Shown here: piece by piece, positions 33,022 to 42,528 of the stretch
Layout of the letters: every line of letters starts with the position of its first letter
Position numbering within the stretch: position 1 is the stretch's first letter
Origin: Chelativorans sp.
Lineage (GTDB): Bacteria > Pseudomonadota > Alphaproteobacteria > Rhizobiales > Rhizobiaceae
Direction of reading: 5' to 3'
Length of the DNA stretch: 53,282 bases
NCBI RefSeq assembly: GCF_031180965.1
Contig: NZ_JAPSLH010000029.1
Location: 1 to 53,282 of the forward strand
Made by a program: the position numbers and the translations under genes
The notes under the pieces: model-generated
Told to the model about the DNA's origin: nothing
The model's database searches: none
The model's input: only the letters and a program-made list of their open reading frames with translations

Positions 33022-33043
33022 GGCTCCCTCGGGGGCCTTTTTT
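33022..33043 (+). terminator. ilvIH attenuator terminator
   Basis: GGCTCCC-TC-GGGGGCC stem (one G-U pair) followed by TTTTTT, located between the leader peptide and ilvI. Premature termination here when charged Ile/Leu/Val tRNAs are plentiful is inferred from the layout. Confidence 0.85.
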
Positions 33044-33079
33044 ATTGGCCGAAAAATCGATCAGCACGGGACAAGAGCG

Positions 33080-34867
33080 ATGGAACAGCGGGCGCCGGAA
33101 GCGGGCAGGCAGGAAATGACGGGCGCGGAAATGGTGGTGCAGGCGCTGAAGGACAACGGCGTGAAGCATATTTTCGGCTATCCGGGCGGCGCGGTACTTC
33201 CCATCTATGACGAGCTGTTCCAGCAGGAGGAGGTGCAGCACATCCTCGTGCGCCACGAGCAGGGCGCCGGCCATGCCGCGGAAGGCTATGCGCGCTCCAC
33301 CGGCAAGGCAGGCGTGATGCTCGTCACCTCGGGCCCCGGCGCGACCAATGCCGTCACGCCGCTGCAGGACGCGCTCATGGATTCCATTCCGCTCGTCTGC
33401 ATCACCGGCCAGGTACCGACCACGCTCATCGGTTCCGACGCCTTCCAGGAATGCGACACGGTCGGCATCACCCGGCCCTGCACGAAGCACAACTGGCTGG
33501 TGCGCGACGTCAACGATCTGGCGGCGGTCCTGCACGAGGCGTTCCATGTCGCCCAGACGGGACGGCCAGGGCCTGTGGTTGTCGACATCCCGAAGGATGT
33601 GCAGTTCGCGCGCGGCATCTATACGCCGCCGCAGACGGCGCCGCGCACCAGCTACAATCCGCCGCTTTCCGGCGACCAGGAGAAGATCCGCGCCGCCATC
33701 GGCCTCATGGCAGGCGCGCGGCGCCCCATCTTCTATACGGGCGGCGGCGTGGTTAATTCGGGCCCTGAGGCGAGCCACCTGCTGCGTGAACTCGTCGAGC
33801 TCACCGGGTTTCCGGTCACCTCCACGCTCATGGGGCTCGGCGCCTATCCGGCTTCGGGCAAGAACTGGCTGGGCATGCTGGGCATGCACGGCACCTATGA
33901 AGCCAATATGGCCATGCATGACTGCGACGTGATGGTCTGCATCGGTGCGCGCTTCGACGACCGCATCACCGGCAGACTCGACGCCTTCTCGCCCAATTCG
34001 CGCAAGATCCACATCGATGTGGATCCGTCCTCGATCAACAAGAACGTGCCCGTCGACATTCCGATCATCGGCGACGCGGGACGCGTGCTGGAAGACATGG
34101 TTCGGCTGTGGCGGGCCAGCGCCAGGACCGACAAGGCGGCGCTGAAACCCTGGTGGGAGCAGATCGACAAGTGGCGCGCGCGCCAGTCGCTCGCCTACAA
34201 GCCGAGCAGCGATGTCATCATGCCGCAATATGCCGTCCAGCGGCTCTACGAGCTCACCAAGGGGCGCGACGTCTACATCACGACGGAAGTGGGGCAGCAC
34301 CAGATGTGGGCGGCGCAGCATTTCGGTTTCGAGCAGCCCAACCGCTGGATGACTTCGGGCGGCCTTGGCACGATGGGCTACGGCCTGCCGGCGGCGCTCG
34401 GCGTGCAGATCGCCCACCCGGAAGCGCTGGTCATCGACATCGCCGGCGACGCGTCGGTGCTGATGACCATGCAGGAGATGAGCTCGGCGGTGCAGCACCG
34501 GGCGCCGATCAAGATCTTCATCCTCAACAACCAGTATATGGGCATGGTGCGCCAATGGCAGCAGCTGCTGCACGGCAACCGGCTCTCGCACTCCTATACG
34601 GAGGCGCTGCCCGATTTCGTGAAGCTGGCGGAGGCCTATGGCTGCCACGGCATACGCTGCGAGAAGCCCGGCGATCTCGACGATGCAATCCGCCAGATGA
34701 TCGAGGTGAAGGAGCCGGTCATCTTCGACTGCCGCGTGGCCAACCTCGCCAACTGCTTCCCCATGATTCCCTCGGGCAAGGCGCATAACGAGATGCTGCT
34801 GCCCGACGAGGCGACGGACGAGGCGGTGGCGAACGCCATCGACGCGAAGGGCAGGGCGCTCGTCTAG
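33080..34867 (+). CDS. ilvI: Acetolactate synthase large (catalytic) subunit
   Basis: ThDP-dependent enzyme that condenses pyruvate with pyruvate or 2-oxobutyrate, first common step of Val/Leu/Ile synthesis. 595 residues: the ThDP-activating Glu is in RHEQGAGHAAEGYARSTGK, FAD/central-domain signatures follow (MLGMHGTYEANMAMHDCDVM, GARFDDRITG), and the ThDP-Mg motif begins GDASVLMTMQEM and ends NNQYMGMVRQWQ. ATG 33080 (MEQRAPEAG) gives the usual N terminus; earlier codons from 33008 overlap the attenuator. Expression is predicted to depend on attenuation at 33022. ilvH follows 50 bases later. Confidence 0.97.
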   Translation: MEQRAPEAGRQEMTGAEMVVQALKDNGVKHIFGYPGGAVLPIYDELFQQEEVQHILVRHEQGAGHAAEGYARSTGKAGVMLVTSGPGATNAVTPLQDALMDSIPLVCITGQVPTTLIGSDAFQECDTVGITRPCTKHNWLVRDVNDLAAVLHEAFHVAQTGRPGPVVVDIPKDVQFARGIYTPPQTAPRTSYNPPLSGDQEKIRAAIGLMAGARRPIFYTGGGVVNSGPEASHLLRELVELTGFPVTSTLMGLGAYPASGKNWLGMLGMHGTYEANMAMHDCDVMVCIGARFDDRITGRLDAFSPNSRKIHIDVDPSSINKNVPVDIPIIGDAGRVLEDMVRLWRASARTDKAALKPWWEQIDKWRARQSLAYKPSSDVIMPQYAVQRLYELTKGRDVYITTEVGQHQMWAAQHFGFEQPNRWMTSGGLGTMGYGLPAALGVQIAHPEALVIDIAGDASVLMTMQEMSSAVQHRAPIKIFILNNQYMGMVRQWQQLLHGNRLSHSYTEALPDFVKLAEAYGCHGIRCEKPGDLDDAIRQMIEVKEPVIFDCRVANLANCFPMIPSGKAHNEMLLPDEATDEAVANAIDAKGRALV

Positions 34868-34917
34868 GAGTGGGAGCCGACCGCGACTAAGTCACACCTT
34901 CAGAAAGAGATTGGTTC

Positions 34918-35490
34918 ATGAACGCCCAGCTTCAGCCGGCCGGGTCGGCCTATTTCATCACCAAGGAGACGGAGAAGGCGGAAGCCCGCACGCTTGCCGT
35001 GCTCGTCGACAACGAGCCCGGCGTGCTCGCCCGGGTCATCGGCCTGTTCTCCGGCCGCGGCTATAATATCGACAGTCTCACGGTCTCCGAAACGGAGCAC
35101 GAAAAGCACCTTTCGCGCATAACCATCGTGACGCGGGGTACGCCGCATGTGTTGGAGCAGATCAAGCACCAGCTGGAGCGGATCGTACCGGTGCATCGGG
35201 TGGTAGACCTATCCGTCACCGCCCAGGAGCGCGGCCAGGAGCGGCCGCTGGAGCGGGAACTCGCCATGGTCAAGGTTCGCGGGACGGGCGAGGATCGCGT
35301 GGAGGCGCTGCGGCTGGCGGATGCCTTCCGGGCCCAGGTGATCGACGCCAACACCGAGCATTTCATCTTTGAGATCACCGGCCGCGTCTCAAAGATCGAG
35401 CAGTTCATCGCCATCATGAAGCCGCTCGGCCTCGTGGAGGTATGCCGTACCGGCGTCGCCGCGATGAACCGCGGACCGGAGGGGATGTAA
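34918..35490 (+). CDS. ilvH: Acetolactate synthase small (regulatory) subunit
   Basis: 190-residue partner that raises the activity of the large subunit and confers valine feedback. An N-terminal ACT domain (ARTLAVLVDNEPGVLARVIG, GRGYNIDSLTVSETE) is followed by the C-terminal ALS small-subunit domain (RELAMVKVRGTGEDRVEALR; FIFEITGRVSKIEQFIAIMK). The rhizobial N-terminal extension (MNAQLQPAGSAYFITKETEK) is present. Same operon as ilvI. Confidence 0.97.
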   Translation: MNAQLQPAGSAYFITKETEKAEARTLAVLVDNEPGVLARVIGLFSGRGYNIDSLTVSETEHEKHLSRITIVTRGTPHVLEQIKHQLERIVPVHRVVDLSVTAQERGQERPLERELAMVKVRGTGEDRVEALRLADAFRAQVIDANTEHFIFEITGRVSKIEQFIAIMKPLGLVEVCRTGVAAMNRGPEGM

Positions 35491-35599
35491 GGATCGCCTT
35501 GGAACTCTCTTGAGGGGCGCCGGGTCATCTTTGCCAACCTCGCCGGAGATCGGCTGAGCCAGCCACCGGAGCATGCTGGCCCTTTCACGGGGAGAAGTG

Positions 35600-35616
35600 G
35601 GTCAATAACGTTGACC
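35600..35616. promoter_or_regulatory. 17-bp palindrome upstream of LysE-family gene
   Basis: GGTCAATAACGTTGACC: GGTCAA and TTGACC around TAACG. It shares the outline GGTCA-N7-TGACC with the site before azlC (2500-2516), and contains T-N11-A as in LysR-type sites. A possible -10 TAGATT follows directly. Confidence 0.5.
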
Positions 35617-35643
35617 TAGATTGCAAACTTCTTGGAGCCGCGT

Positions 35644-36240
35644 GTGTCATTCGACGTCTTCCTTGCGCTCCTAGTCTTTTCTTTTGTGTCCTCGGTGACG
35701 CCGGGGCCAAACAATTTCATGCTCTTGGCTTCGGGCGTGAATTTCGGATTTCTCCGCACGATCCCGCATATGCTGGGGATCGCTGCGGGATTCTGCTCCC
35801 TCCTGCTGGCGGTAGGCTTCGGGCTCGGAGCGCTGCTTACCGCCTATCCGCAGCTTCACCTGCTGCTGAAGGCCGCGGGCGGCGCATACCTGCTCTATCT
35901 TGCCTGGAAAATCGCCACGTCACGGGCTCTCGCGCAAAAGGGCGAGGGCGGAGCGAGCCCGATGAGCTTCACGCAGGCTGCCCTGTTCCAGTGGGTCAAT
36001 CCGAAGGCCTGGGTGATGGCGGTCACAGCCATGGCCGTCTATGCCAATCCGGACGCGCCCTTCATTTCCGTTCTGCTCATCGCCTTTGCTTTCACCGTGG
36101 TCAATTTCCCGAGTGTGTCCGTCTGGGCCGGCTTCGGCGTCGCGCTGCGCGGCTTTCTCGCCGACCCGGCGCGGCTCAAATGGTTCAACATCGCCATGGG
36201 CCTTGCCCTCGCGGCGACGCTCTGGCCGATGCTGGGATAG
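35644..36240 (+). CDS. LysE/RhtB-family amino-acid exporter
   Basis: 198 residues from a GTG at 35644, which has GGAG six bases upstream; a TTG at 35632 is an alternative. Five to six membrane helices with the family signature SSVTPGPNNFMLLASGVNFG near the N terminus, then AAGGAYLLYLAWKIATS and FQWVNPKAWVMAVTAMAVY. Exports amino acids (lysine, homoserine, threonine or others; substrate cannot be told). A palindrome 28 bases upstream matches that of azlC, suggesting common control of two amino-acid exporters. Confidence 0.93.
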   Translation: MSFDVFLALLVFSFVSSVTPGPNNFMLLASGVNFGFLRTIPHMLGIAAGFCSLLLAVGFGLGALLTAYPQLHLLLKAAGGAYLLYLAWKIATSRALAQKGEGGASPMSFTQAALFQWVNPKAWVMAVTAMAVYANPDAPFISVLLIAFAFTVVNFPSVSVWAGFGVALRGFLADPARLKWFNIAMGLALAATLWPMLG

Positions 36241-36315
36241 GTTTCGCCTCCGACAATCACCGCGGCGCGGCGTTCCGGCTCTGTTCAGGCCGGCCAGAAT
36301 CTGGTTTCTGGAGGC

Positions 36316-37443
36316 ATGGAATTTTCGCCGCAACAGGACGAGGCGCTGAAGGCGGTCGCACGCTGGCTGAAGAGCGGAAGCTCGCAGCTTTTCCGCCTTT
36401 TCGGCTATGCCGGAACGGGCAAGACCACGCTTGCCCGCCATTTCGCCGAGCATGTCGATGGGGACGTGCAATTTGCCGCCTTCACCGGAAAGGCCGCACA
36501 GGTGCTGCGCTCGAAAGGCGCCACCAACGCCCGTACCATCCATTCCCTGATCTATCGCCCGCGCGGCGAGGAGCAGGTGGAGGACGAGGCGACGGGAAAA
36601 AAGCTCATCTCCCCCACCTTCGCAGTGAACCGGCAGAGCCCGGTCGCCAAGGCAAAGCTCGTCGTGATCGACGAATGCTCGATGGTGGACGAGGAACTCG
36701 GCCGGGACCTCATGTCCTTCGGCACGCCCATCCTCGTCCTCGGCGATCCGGGGCAGCTGCCGCCTATTTCCGGCGGCGGCTACTTCACCGAGCACGAGCC
36801 CGACTTCCTGCTCACCGAGATCCATCGCCAGGCGCGCGACAATCCGATCATCCGGCTGGCACTCGATGTACGTGAGGGCCGCGAGTTCATGTATGGCGAT
36901 TATGGCATGGCGCAGGTGATCCCGAAGACGGAGGTCAACAGCGAGATGGTGCTCGCGGCTGACCAGGTCCTGGTCGGCGTGAACCGCACGCGGCGCCGCT
37001 ACAATCAGCGCCTGCGCGAACTCAAGGGGTTCGAGGCGCTCTATCCGCAGGCCGGCGACAAGCTGGTCTGCCTGCGCAATGAGCCGGCCAAAGGCCTGCT
37101 CAACGGCTCGCTCTGGAAGGTGATGACCTCCTCCCGCGAGACGGTGAAGCCCGGCATCAATCTCCTCGTCTCGCCCGAGGAGGACGACCCCGATCGCGGC
37201 GTCGCCAAGATCAAGCTGTTGAAGGCGGCCTTCGAGGATCCGGATACCGAGATCCCCTGGCAGACGAAAAAGCGCTATGATGATTTCGATTTCGGCTACG
37301 CGCTCACGGTCCACAAGGCGCAGGGCTCGCAATGGAACAATATGGTCCTGTTCGACGAGAGCTTTGCCTTCCGCGACACGCGCCAGCGCTGGCTCTACAC
37401 CGCCATCACGCGCGCGGCGGAGCGGCTGACCGTGGTACGATAG
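36316..37443 (+). CDS. RecD-like/UvrD-type ATP-dependent helicase, short form
   Basis: 375-residue superfamily 1B helicase-like ATPase. Walker A: FGYAGTGKTTLARHF; Ia region AAFTGKAAQVLRSKG; Walker B: LVVIDECSMVDEELG; motif III: LVLGDPGQLPPISGG; motif IV: LTEIHRQA; and the C-terminal UvrD_C_2 motif VI region GYALTVHKAQGSQWNNMVLF ... LYTAITRAAERLTVV. It lacks the RecBCD-interaction and N-terminal HhH regions of RecD2, so it is a compact form frequent in rhizobia and phages. Good GGAGG before ATG 36316. The specific role (repair or end processing) is inferred. Confidence 0.88.
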   Translation: MEFSPQQDEALKAVARWLKSGSSQLFRLFGYAGTGKTTLARHFAEHVDGDVQFAAFTGKAAQVLRSKGATNARTIHSLIYRPRGEEQVEDEATGKKLISPTFAVNRQSPVAKAKLVVIDECSMVDEELGRDLMSFGTPILVLGDPGQLPPISGGGYFTEHEPDFLLTEIHRQARDNPIIRLALDVREGREFMYGDYGMAQVIPKTEVNSEMVLAADQVLVGVNRTRRRYNQRLRELKGFEALYPQAGDKLVCLRNEPAKGLLNGSLWKVMTSSRETVKPGINLLVSPEEDDPDRGVAKIKLLKAAFEDPDTEIPWQTKKRYDDFDFGYALTVHKAQGSQWNNMVLFDESFAFRDTRQRWLYTAITRAAERLTVVR

Positions 37444-37461
37444 CCTGTCGACCGCCCGAAT

Positions 37462-37869
37462 TCAGGCGGGGCCGGGCAGCGGCCGCGCTCCGATCCAGTC
37501 CCAGGCCCTCTCCACCTCTTCGAGATCGAAATGCTTCAACTCGATGGAGGAGAAGGGCTTGGCAAGCCCAATCATGGCCTGAATCCATGTGGGGCCGCCC
37601 ACGACCGCGTATTTGCGGACATGCTTCAGCGCCCTTGCCTTCTCCGAGAGGGTCTCGTTGCTCAAGGCGGCGCTCCAGTCGATGCCCTCGTAGTCGTGGA
37701 TTATGACGATCACGTCGATCTGATCGTGCAGCTGATAGGCGCCCCGCAGCAGCCCATACATGTTCTCCATGTCGGCCGCTTCGAGATGACCGGTGACCTC
37801 GAAGGCAAAGGCGTCGGCCCGATCAGTGTCTATCCGGCGGACGCTGGGCGGAGTCTGGTTGATGAGCAT
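37462..37869 (-). CDS. SpoIIAA-like (STAS-fold) protein, probable general-stress gene
   Basis: 135 residues matching the SpoIIAA-like family (PF11964 type): AFEVTGHLEAADMENMYGLL, IDVIVIIHDYEGIDWSAALS, KHVRKYAVVGGPTWIQAMIG and SSIELKHFDLEEVERAWDWI. STAS-like fold, ligand unknown. Upstream on the minus strand GGAAC-N16-TGTT (37925-37901) fits the EcfG general stress promoter, consistent with reports that such proteins respond to stress. Convergent with the helicase gene and divergent from pdxJ. Confidence 0.87.
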   Translation of the reverse strand: MLINQTPPSVRRIDTDRADAFAFEVTGHLEAADMENMYGLLRGAYQLHDQIDVIVIIHDYEGIDWSAALSNETLSEKARALKHVRKYAVVGGPTWIQAMIGLAKPFSSIELKHFDLEEVERAWDWIGARPLPGPA

Positions 37870-37900
37870 CTTGCCTGCCTGTACTGCCTGTCATCGCGAC

Positions 37901-37925
37901 AACACCGACTGGCCCTGTCGGTTCC
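37901..37925 (-). promoter_or_regulatory. EcfG-type stress promoter for the SpoIIAA-like gene
   Basis: Minus strand: GGAAC (37925-37921), 16-base spacer, TGTT (37904-37901). It sits 32 bases before the ATG at 37869. The rhizobial EcfG/RpoE2 consensus is GGAAC-N16/17-CGTT; one -10 base differs. Confidence 0.6.
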
Positions 37926-37977
37926 CGCACCACGCGTATAGGCTGGTCAAAGACGAACCGCCGACGGATCTTTGACC

Positions 37978-38724
37978 ATGCCGGCCAAGCTTTCAGTGAA
38001 CCTCAATGCTGTCGCCCTGCTGCGCAACCGGCGCGACCTGCCATGGCCGAGCGTCACCGGGCTGGGGCGCATTGCCCTTGCGGCGGGCGCGCACGGGCTT
38101 ACCGTTCACCCGCGTCCCGATCAGCGGCATATCCGCTTCGCCGACCTGCCGGCGCTGCGGGCCCTCATCGACGACGAGTTTCCCGGATGCGAGTTCAACA
38201 TGGAGGGCTACCCGTCGGAGGAGTTCCTGCAGCTCGTCGAGAAAAACCAGCCGGAGCAGGTGACGCTCGTCCCCGACAATCCTGCGCAGGCCACCTCCGA
38301 CCATGGCTGGGATCTTGAGAACGACCTCGATTTCCTCAAACCCATGGTGGGGCGGCTCAAGCGCGGCGGTTTTCGTGTGTCCCTATTCTGCGAGCCCGAC
38401 GCGGACGAGGCGGCGCTTGCGGTGGCAAAAGCCACTGGCGCCGACCGTATCGAGCTCTACACCGGTCCTTACGGCGCTTGCTACGATGATTCCGAAAAGG
38501 CCGCCAAGGAGCTGGAAAAGCTTGGAAAAACAGCCGAGAGGGCGGCGGTGCTCGGCCTCGCAGTAAATGCGGGGCACGACCTCACCGTCGCCAACCTTCC
38601 TGCGTTGGCAAGACGCATTCCCATGCTGGCTGAGGTCTCCATCGGCCACGCGCTGACCGCCGATGCGCTGGAGTTCGGGATGGCGGAGGCGGTTCGGCGG
38701 TTTCTCAGGGCCTGCCGAGGATAA
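37978..38724 (+). CDS. pdxJ: Pyridoxine 5'-phosphate synthase PdxJ
   Basis: Condenses 3-amino-2-oxopropyl phosphate with deoxyxylulose 5-phosphate to form pyridoxine 5'-phosphate. 248-residue TIM barrel: [15 protein letters not shown] at the start, then [81 protein letters not shown] and [17 protein letters not shown], all landmark PdxJ segments; the alphaproteobacterial form has [11 protein letters not shown] in the first loop. ATG 37978 is preferred over a TTG two codons earlier. Confidence 0.96.
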   Translation: MPAKLSVNLNAVALLRNRRDLPWPSVTGLGRIALAAGAHGLTVHPRPDQRHIRFADLPALRALIDDEFPGCEFNMEGYPSEEFLQLVEKNQPEQVTLVPDNPAQATSDHGWDLENDLDFLKPMVGRLKRGGFRVSLFCEPDADEAALAVAKATGADRIELYTGPYGACYDDSEKAAKELEKLGKTAERAAVLGLAVNAGHDLTVANLPALARRIPMLAEVSIGHALTADALEFGMAEAVRRFLRACRG

Positions 38725-38873
38725 GGCCCGCACCTTCTTGGAGTGGAGCGCCTTCTTCCCGTCCGCATCGCGCGGTTCTACGCGATTGATCTTGCGTGTT
38801 CTGCTCCTGGTGGCCTGAACCGGAAGGTCATTGACCGATACCGGTTGAAATGCCCCTCCGCTTGTGACAGAAC

Positions 38874-38889
38874 CGTACCGTACGGTACG
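38874..38889. promoter_or_regulatory. 16-bp perfect palindrome, likely TetR operator
   Basis: CGTACCGTACGGTACG, perfectly self-complementary, 9 bases before the tetR start at 38899. The position fits autoregulation by TetR. A second small repeat GGTCATTGACC lies upstream at about 38826. Confidence 0.65.
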
Positions 38890-38898
38890 CACACGAGG

Positions 38899-39552
38899 AT
38901 GAACTTGGCCGGAGAGCGGCAGCAGGAATTTACGCCGAGGCAGCACGCCGTTCTGGAGCGCGCGTTGGAGCTGCTCGTCGCCGGCGGCGAGAAGGCCTTG
39001 ACGACGGCCGGCGTCGCCCGCGCGGCGAACTGCTCCAAGGAGAGCCTCTACAAGTGGTTTGGCGACCGTGACGGCCTGCTTGCCGCCATGATCGCGCACC
39101 AGGCGAGCAAGGTGCGGGCCTTTTCCGACGACGGGGCGCCGATGGACCACGACCGGTTCCGCGCCCATCTCACTGGCTTCGCGCAGGATCTTCTCGAGGT
39201 GCTTGCAAGCGACGTTTCGCTCGCCCTCAACCGCCTCGCCATCGGACAGGCGAGCCGCGAGGAAAGCCGCCTCGGCCAGCTTCTCGTCGAACAAGGGCGT
39301 CGGCGCATCGATCAGAGCGCCGGAGCCCTTCTGGATGCCGGACGGCGGCGGGGCCTTGTTGCTTTCGAGGACGGTGACGAAGCCTATCGCACGCTCTACG
39401 GGCTTGTCGTGCGCGACCTGCATGTGCGCATGCTTCTGGGCGAAGAGGGCGCGCGCCAGCGGGAAACATTCGCTGCCCGCGCGGAACAGGCGGTGGAAAA
39501 ATTCTTCGCGCTCTATGGAGTGTGGGAAATGAAAGGGCGGGCCCTCGCGTAA
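38899..39552 (+). CDS. TetR/AcrR-family transcriptional regulator upstream of ilvC
   Basis: 217 residues from ATG 38899. The N-terminal TetR helix-turn-helix is clear (AVLERALELLVAGGEKALTT; VARAANCSKESLYKWFGDRD). The C-terminal domain is of the AefR-like TetR_C_7 kind (DLLEVLASDVSLALNRLAIG). The perfect palindrome 9 bases upstream is a likely self-operator. It lies 29 bases ahead of ilvC on the same strand, so readthrough into ilvC is possible; whether it controls ilvC is unknown. Confidence 0.92.
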   Translation: MNLAGERQQEFTPRQHAVLERALELLVAGGEKALTTAGVARAANCSKESLYKWFGDRDGLLAAMIAHQASKVRAFSDDGAPMDHDRFRAHLTGFAQDLLEVLASDVSLALNRLAIGQASREESRLGQLLVEQGRRRIDQSAGALLDAGRRRGLVAFEDGDEAYRTLYGLVVRDLHVRMLLGEEGARQRETFAARAEQAVEKFFALYGVWEMKGRALA

Positions 39553-39563
39553 GGGCCGTGTAG

Positions 39564-40601
<1,038 letters not shown>

Positions 40602-40657
40602 ACCGCTTTCGGCTCCCGCGTTCGCGAGGATCGCCAGGGGCAAGCCGCCGACAACGC

Positions 40658-40690
40658 AAAAGGGGCGCCGAACGGCACCCCTTTTCTTTT
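40658..40690. terminator. Bidirectional Rho-independent terminator between ilvC and BA14K gene
   Basis: AAAAGGGGCGCCG pairs with CGGCACCCCTTTT (one mismatch) around AA, with T-rich sequence on both sides of the stem depending on strand. It sits between two convergent genes. Confidence 0.85.
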
Positions 40691-40694
40691 GCCC

Positions 40695-41177
40695 TTACAT
40701 GTAGGGCGAAATGCAAGCCCTGCGCGGGCCGTTATAGGGCTGGAACGAATTGTCGTAGGGCCGGTAGGAGCGGTAGCGGGCATAGCACCAGTTCACATGG
40801 GCCTGTGAGAGCCCATAGGCCGGACGCGGAACCACGTAGCGGGGGCGATAGTAGTAGGGCGGCCGCACATGGTAGGACGGGCCGTAACGGAAGCTGCCCG
40901 TGCCGAACTCGAAGAAGAAGCCAGCCCGCGGCCCGCGATGCCGCCAATAGCGGTGCCGATCCCAATCGCGATGGCGGTGCCAGCGATGGTGGCCGTCCCA
41001 GTGGCGGCGGCGGTGCGATACTTCGACGAGATCGCTCGCGGCCGCCTGCTCGGCCGCAACGGGATTGGCGGCGGCATTTGCGGTGGAGAAGGCGGAAGCC
41101 TGTGCGGGCGGCGAGACGAAGGTCAGGCCAAGTGCCACAAGGCCGGAATAGGCGAGGGTGGTCAGTGCTCGTTTCAT
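40695..41177 (-). CDS. BA14K-family secreted protein
   Basis: 160 residues from ATG 41177: a signal peptide ([20 protein letters not shown] ... AQASA), a His/Arg/Trp/Tyr-rich middle ([20 protein letters not shown]), aromatic repeats ([17 protein letters not shown]) and the C-terminal BA14K module ([20 protein letters not shown], with RRACISPY). BA14K was described in Brucella as an immunoreactive, lectin-like protein; family members are limited to Hyphomicrobiales, which supports the taxonomic call. Role here not known. Confidence 0.93.
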   Translation of the reverse strand: MKRALTTLAYSGLVALGLTFVSPPAQASAFSTANAAANPVAAEQAAASDLVEVSHRRRHWDGHHRWHRHRDWDRHRYWRHRGPRAGFFFEFGTGSFRYGPSYHVRPPYYYRPRYVVPRPAYGLSQAHVNWCYARYRSYRPYDNSFQPYNGPRRACISPYM

Positions 41178-41343
41178 GGGTGGAACTCCAATTCCAGCAA
41201 GCGAAGCCGGAGCTCGACGCTCTGATGCCACAACTATGCTTGCTGTTCCATGAATGCCGCATGAACGCATTGGTTGCTCCGTAACGGCACAAGCCTTACC
41301 TGATATGCTTGTGTTTCCTCCCGCCTCGCGGCAAAAGGACGCC

Positions 41344-42456
41344 ATGTCGGTCCGGATCGCCACCTTCAACGTCGAAAACCTCATGAACCGGTTCGACTTT
41401 TCCGGCTTCCGCAACCAATTGCATCAGGATCGCACCCTGGCGCTCTTCGAGATCGCCGGCGAGGCGGAATATCAGGAACTCGAACGGGCGCGCACAATCG
41501 CCCATACGGACGACATGCGGCAGCTCACGGCGCTGTCGATCGCCGCCACCCGCGCCGACATTCTCTGCCTGCAGGAGGTGGACAACCAGGCGGCGCTCGA
41601 CGCGTTCGAATACGGCTATCTCTTCAAGATGATCGGTGCCGGGTATCGGGAGAAATATTCCTCGGCGGGTAACGATGTCCGCGGCATCGACGTGGCCGTG
41701 ATGATGCGGCGGGAAACAGCGGATGGCGAGCCGATCGAATTCCGGCGCATGACCACCCATGCGCACCGGACGTTTCAGGATTTTGGTCTGATGACCGCGG
41801 AGCTTGCAGCGCAGGGAGTAGGCCCCAACGAGCGCATCTTCCGGCGCGACTGCCTGGAGGTCGATCTGCTGGTGGGCGGCAAGCCTCTCACACTCTACAT
41901 CGTGCACTTCAAAGCCATGGGCCCGCCGCGCGACGGCCACGACGGCCGGCTCGCCTCCATGCCCATCCGCATGGCCGAAGCCTCCGCCGTGCGCCGCATT
42001 ATCCTCGACCGGTTCGGACCGGAAGGGGCGCCGCGGAAGAACTGGATCATCGCCGGCGACCTCAACGACTACCGCGAGCGGGTTCTCATCAGCGGCGATG
42101 CCCATGCGGGCTACCGTTTCGAGGCCACGCGCGAGGCCCAATCGAGCGTGAACCTTCTGACGGAGGGCGGCTTCAGCGAGAATGTGGCGGAACGCCGGCC
42201 GGAACTCGACCGCTGGACGCTCTATCACACGCGAGGACCGCAGGAGCGCCATCTTTGCCAGCTCGACTATCTCCTGCTTTCCCCGGCGCTGGCAGGCAGG
42301 AACCCCGATGCCGTGCCGGACATCGTGCGCGGCGGGCAGCCCTGGCGGACCATCTTTCCGCCCGGCCAGGAGGTCGAGCGCTTTCCCCGGACGGGATGGG
42401 ACCGGCCCAAGGCTTCCGATCATTGCCCGGTGGCGATCTCGCTCGAGCTTTCGTGA
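41344..42456 (+). CDS. Endonuclease/exonuclease/phosphatase family protein
   Basis: 370 residues of the DNase I/AP-endonuclease-like phosphodiesterase fold: opening strand [16 protein letters not shown] (metal-binding Asn), [14 protein letters not shown] (catalytic Glu), [18 protein letters not shown] (His), [13 protein letters not shown] (Asp-x-Asn) and [12 protein letters not shown] (Asp-His). All catalytic positions are present. ATG 41344 follows AAAAGGA. Substrate (nucleic acid, lipid phosphate or other) cannot be told; no signal peptide, so probably cytoplasmic. Confidence 0.92.
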   Translation: MSVRIATFNVENLMNRFDFSGFRNQLHQDRTLALFEIAGEAEYQELERARTIAHTDDMRQLTALSIAATRADILCLQEVDNQAALDAFEYGYLFKMIGAGYREKYSSAGNDVRGIDVAVMMRRETADGEPIEFRRMTTHAHRTFQDFGLMTAELAAQGVGPNERIFRRDCLEVDLLVGGKPLTLYIVHFKAMGPPRDGHDGRLASMPIRMAEASAVRRIILDRFGPEGAPRKNWIIAGDLNDYRERVLISGDAHAGYRFEATREAQSSVNLLTEGGFSENVAERRPELDRWTLYHTRGPQERHLCQLDYLLLSPALAGRNPDAVPDIVRGGQPWRTIFPPGQEVERFPRTGWDRPKASDHCPVAISLELS

Positions 42457-42528
42457 GGGGAAGCTGGTCGCAATGCAACAGATGATTTGGCAGTGACGAA
42501 CGAGTACGAGACCAGGGAGAGATCGAAG

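Noticed and set aside
32600-34786. 728-codon minus-strand open frame opposite ilvI
   Set aside because: Shadow frame with His/Arg/Asp-rich, non-protein-like composition; ilvI is certain on the plus strand.
38826-38836. GGTCATTGACC as a third copy of the exporter palindrome
   Set aside because: Spacing is 1 base, not 7, so it is not the same site type.
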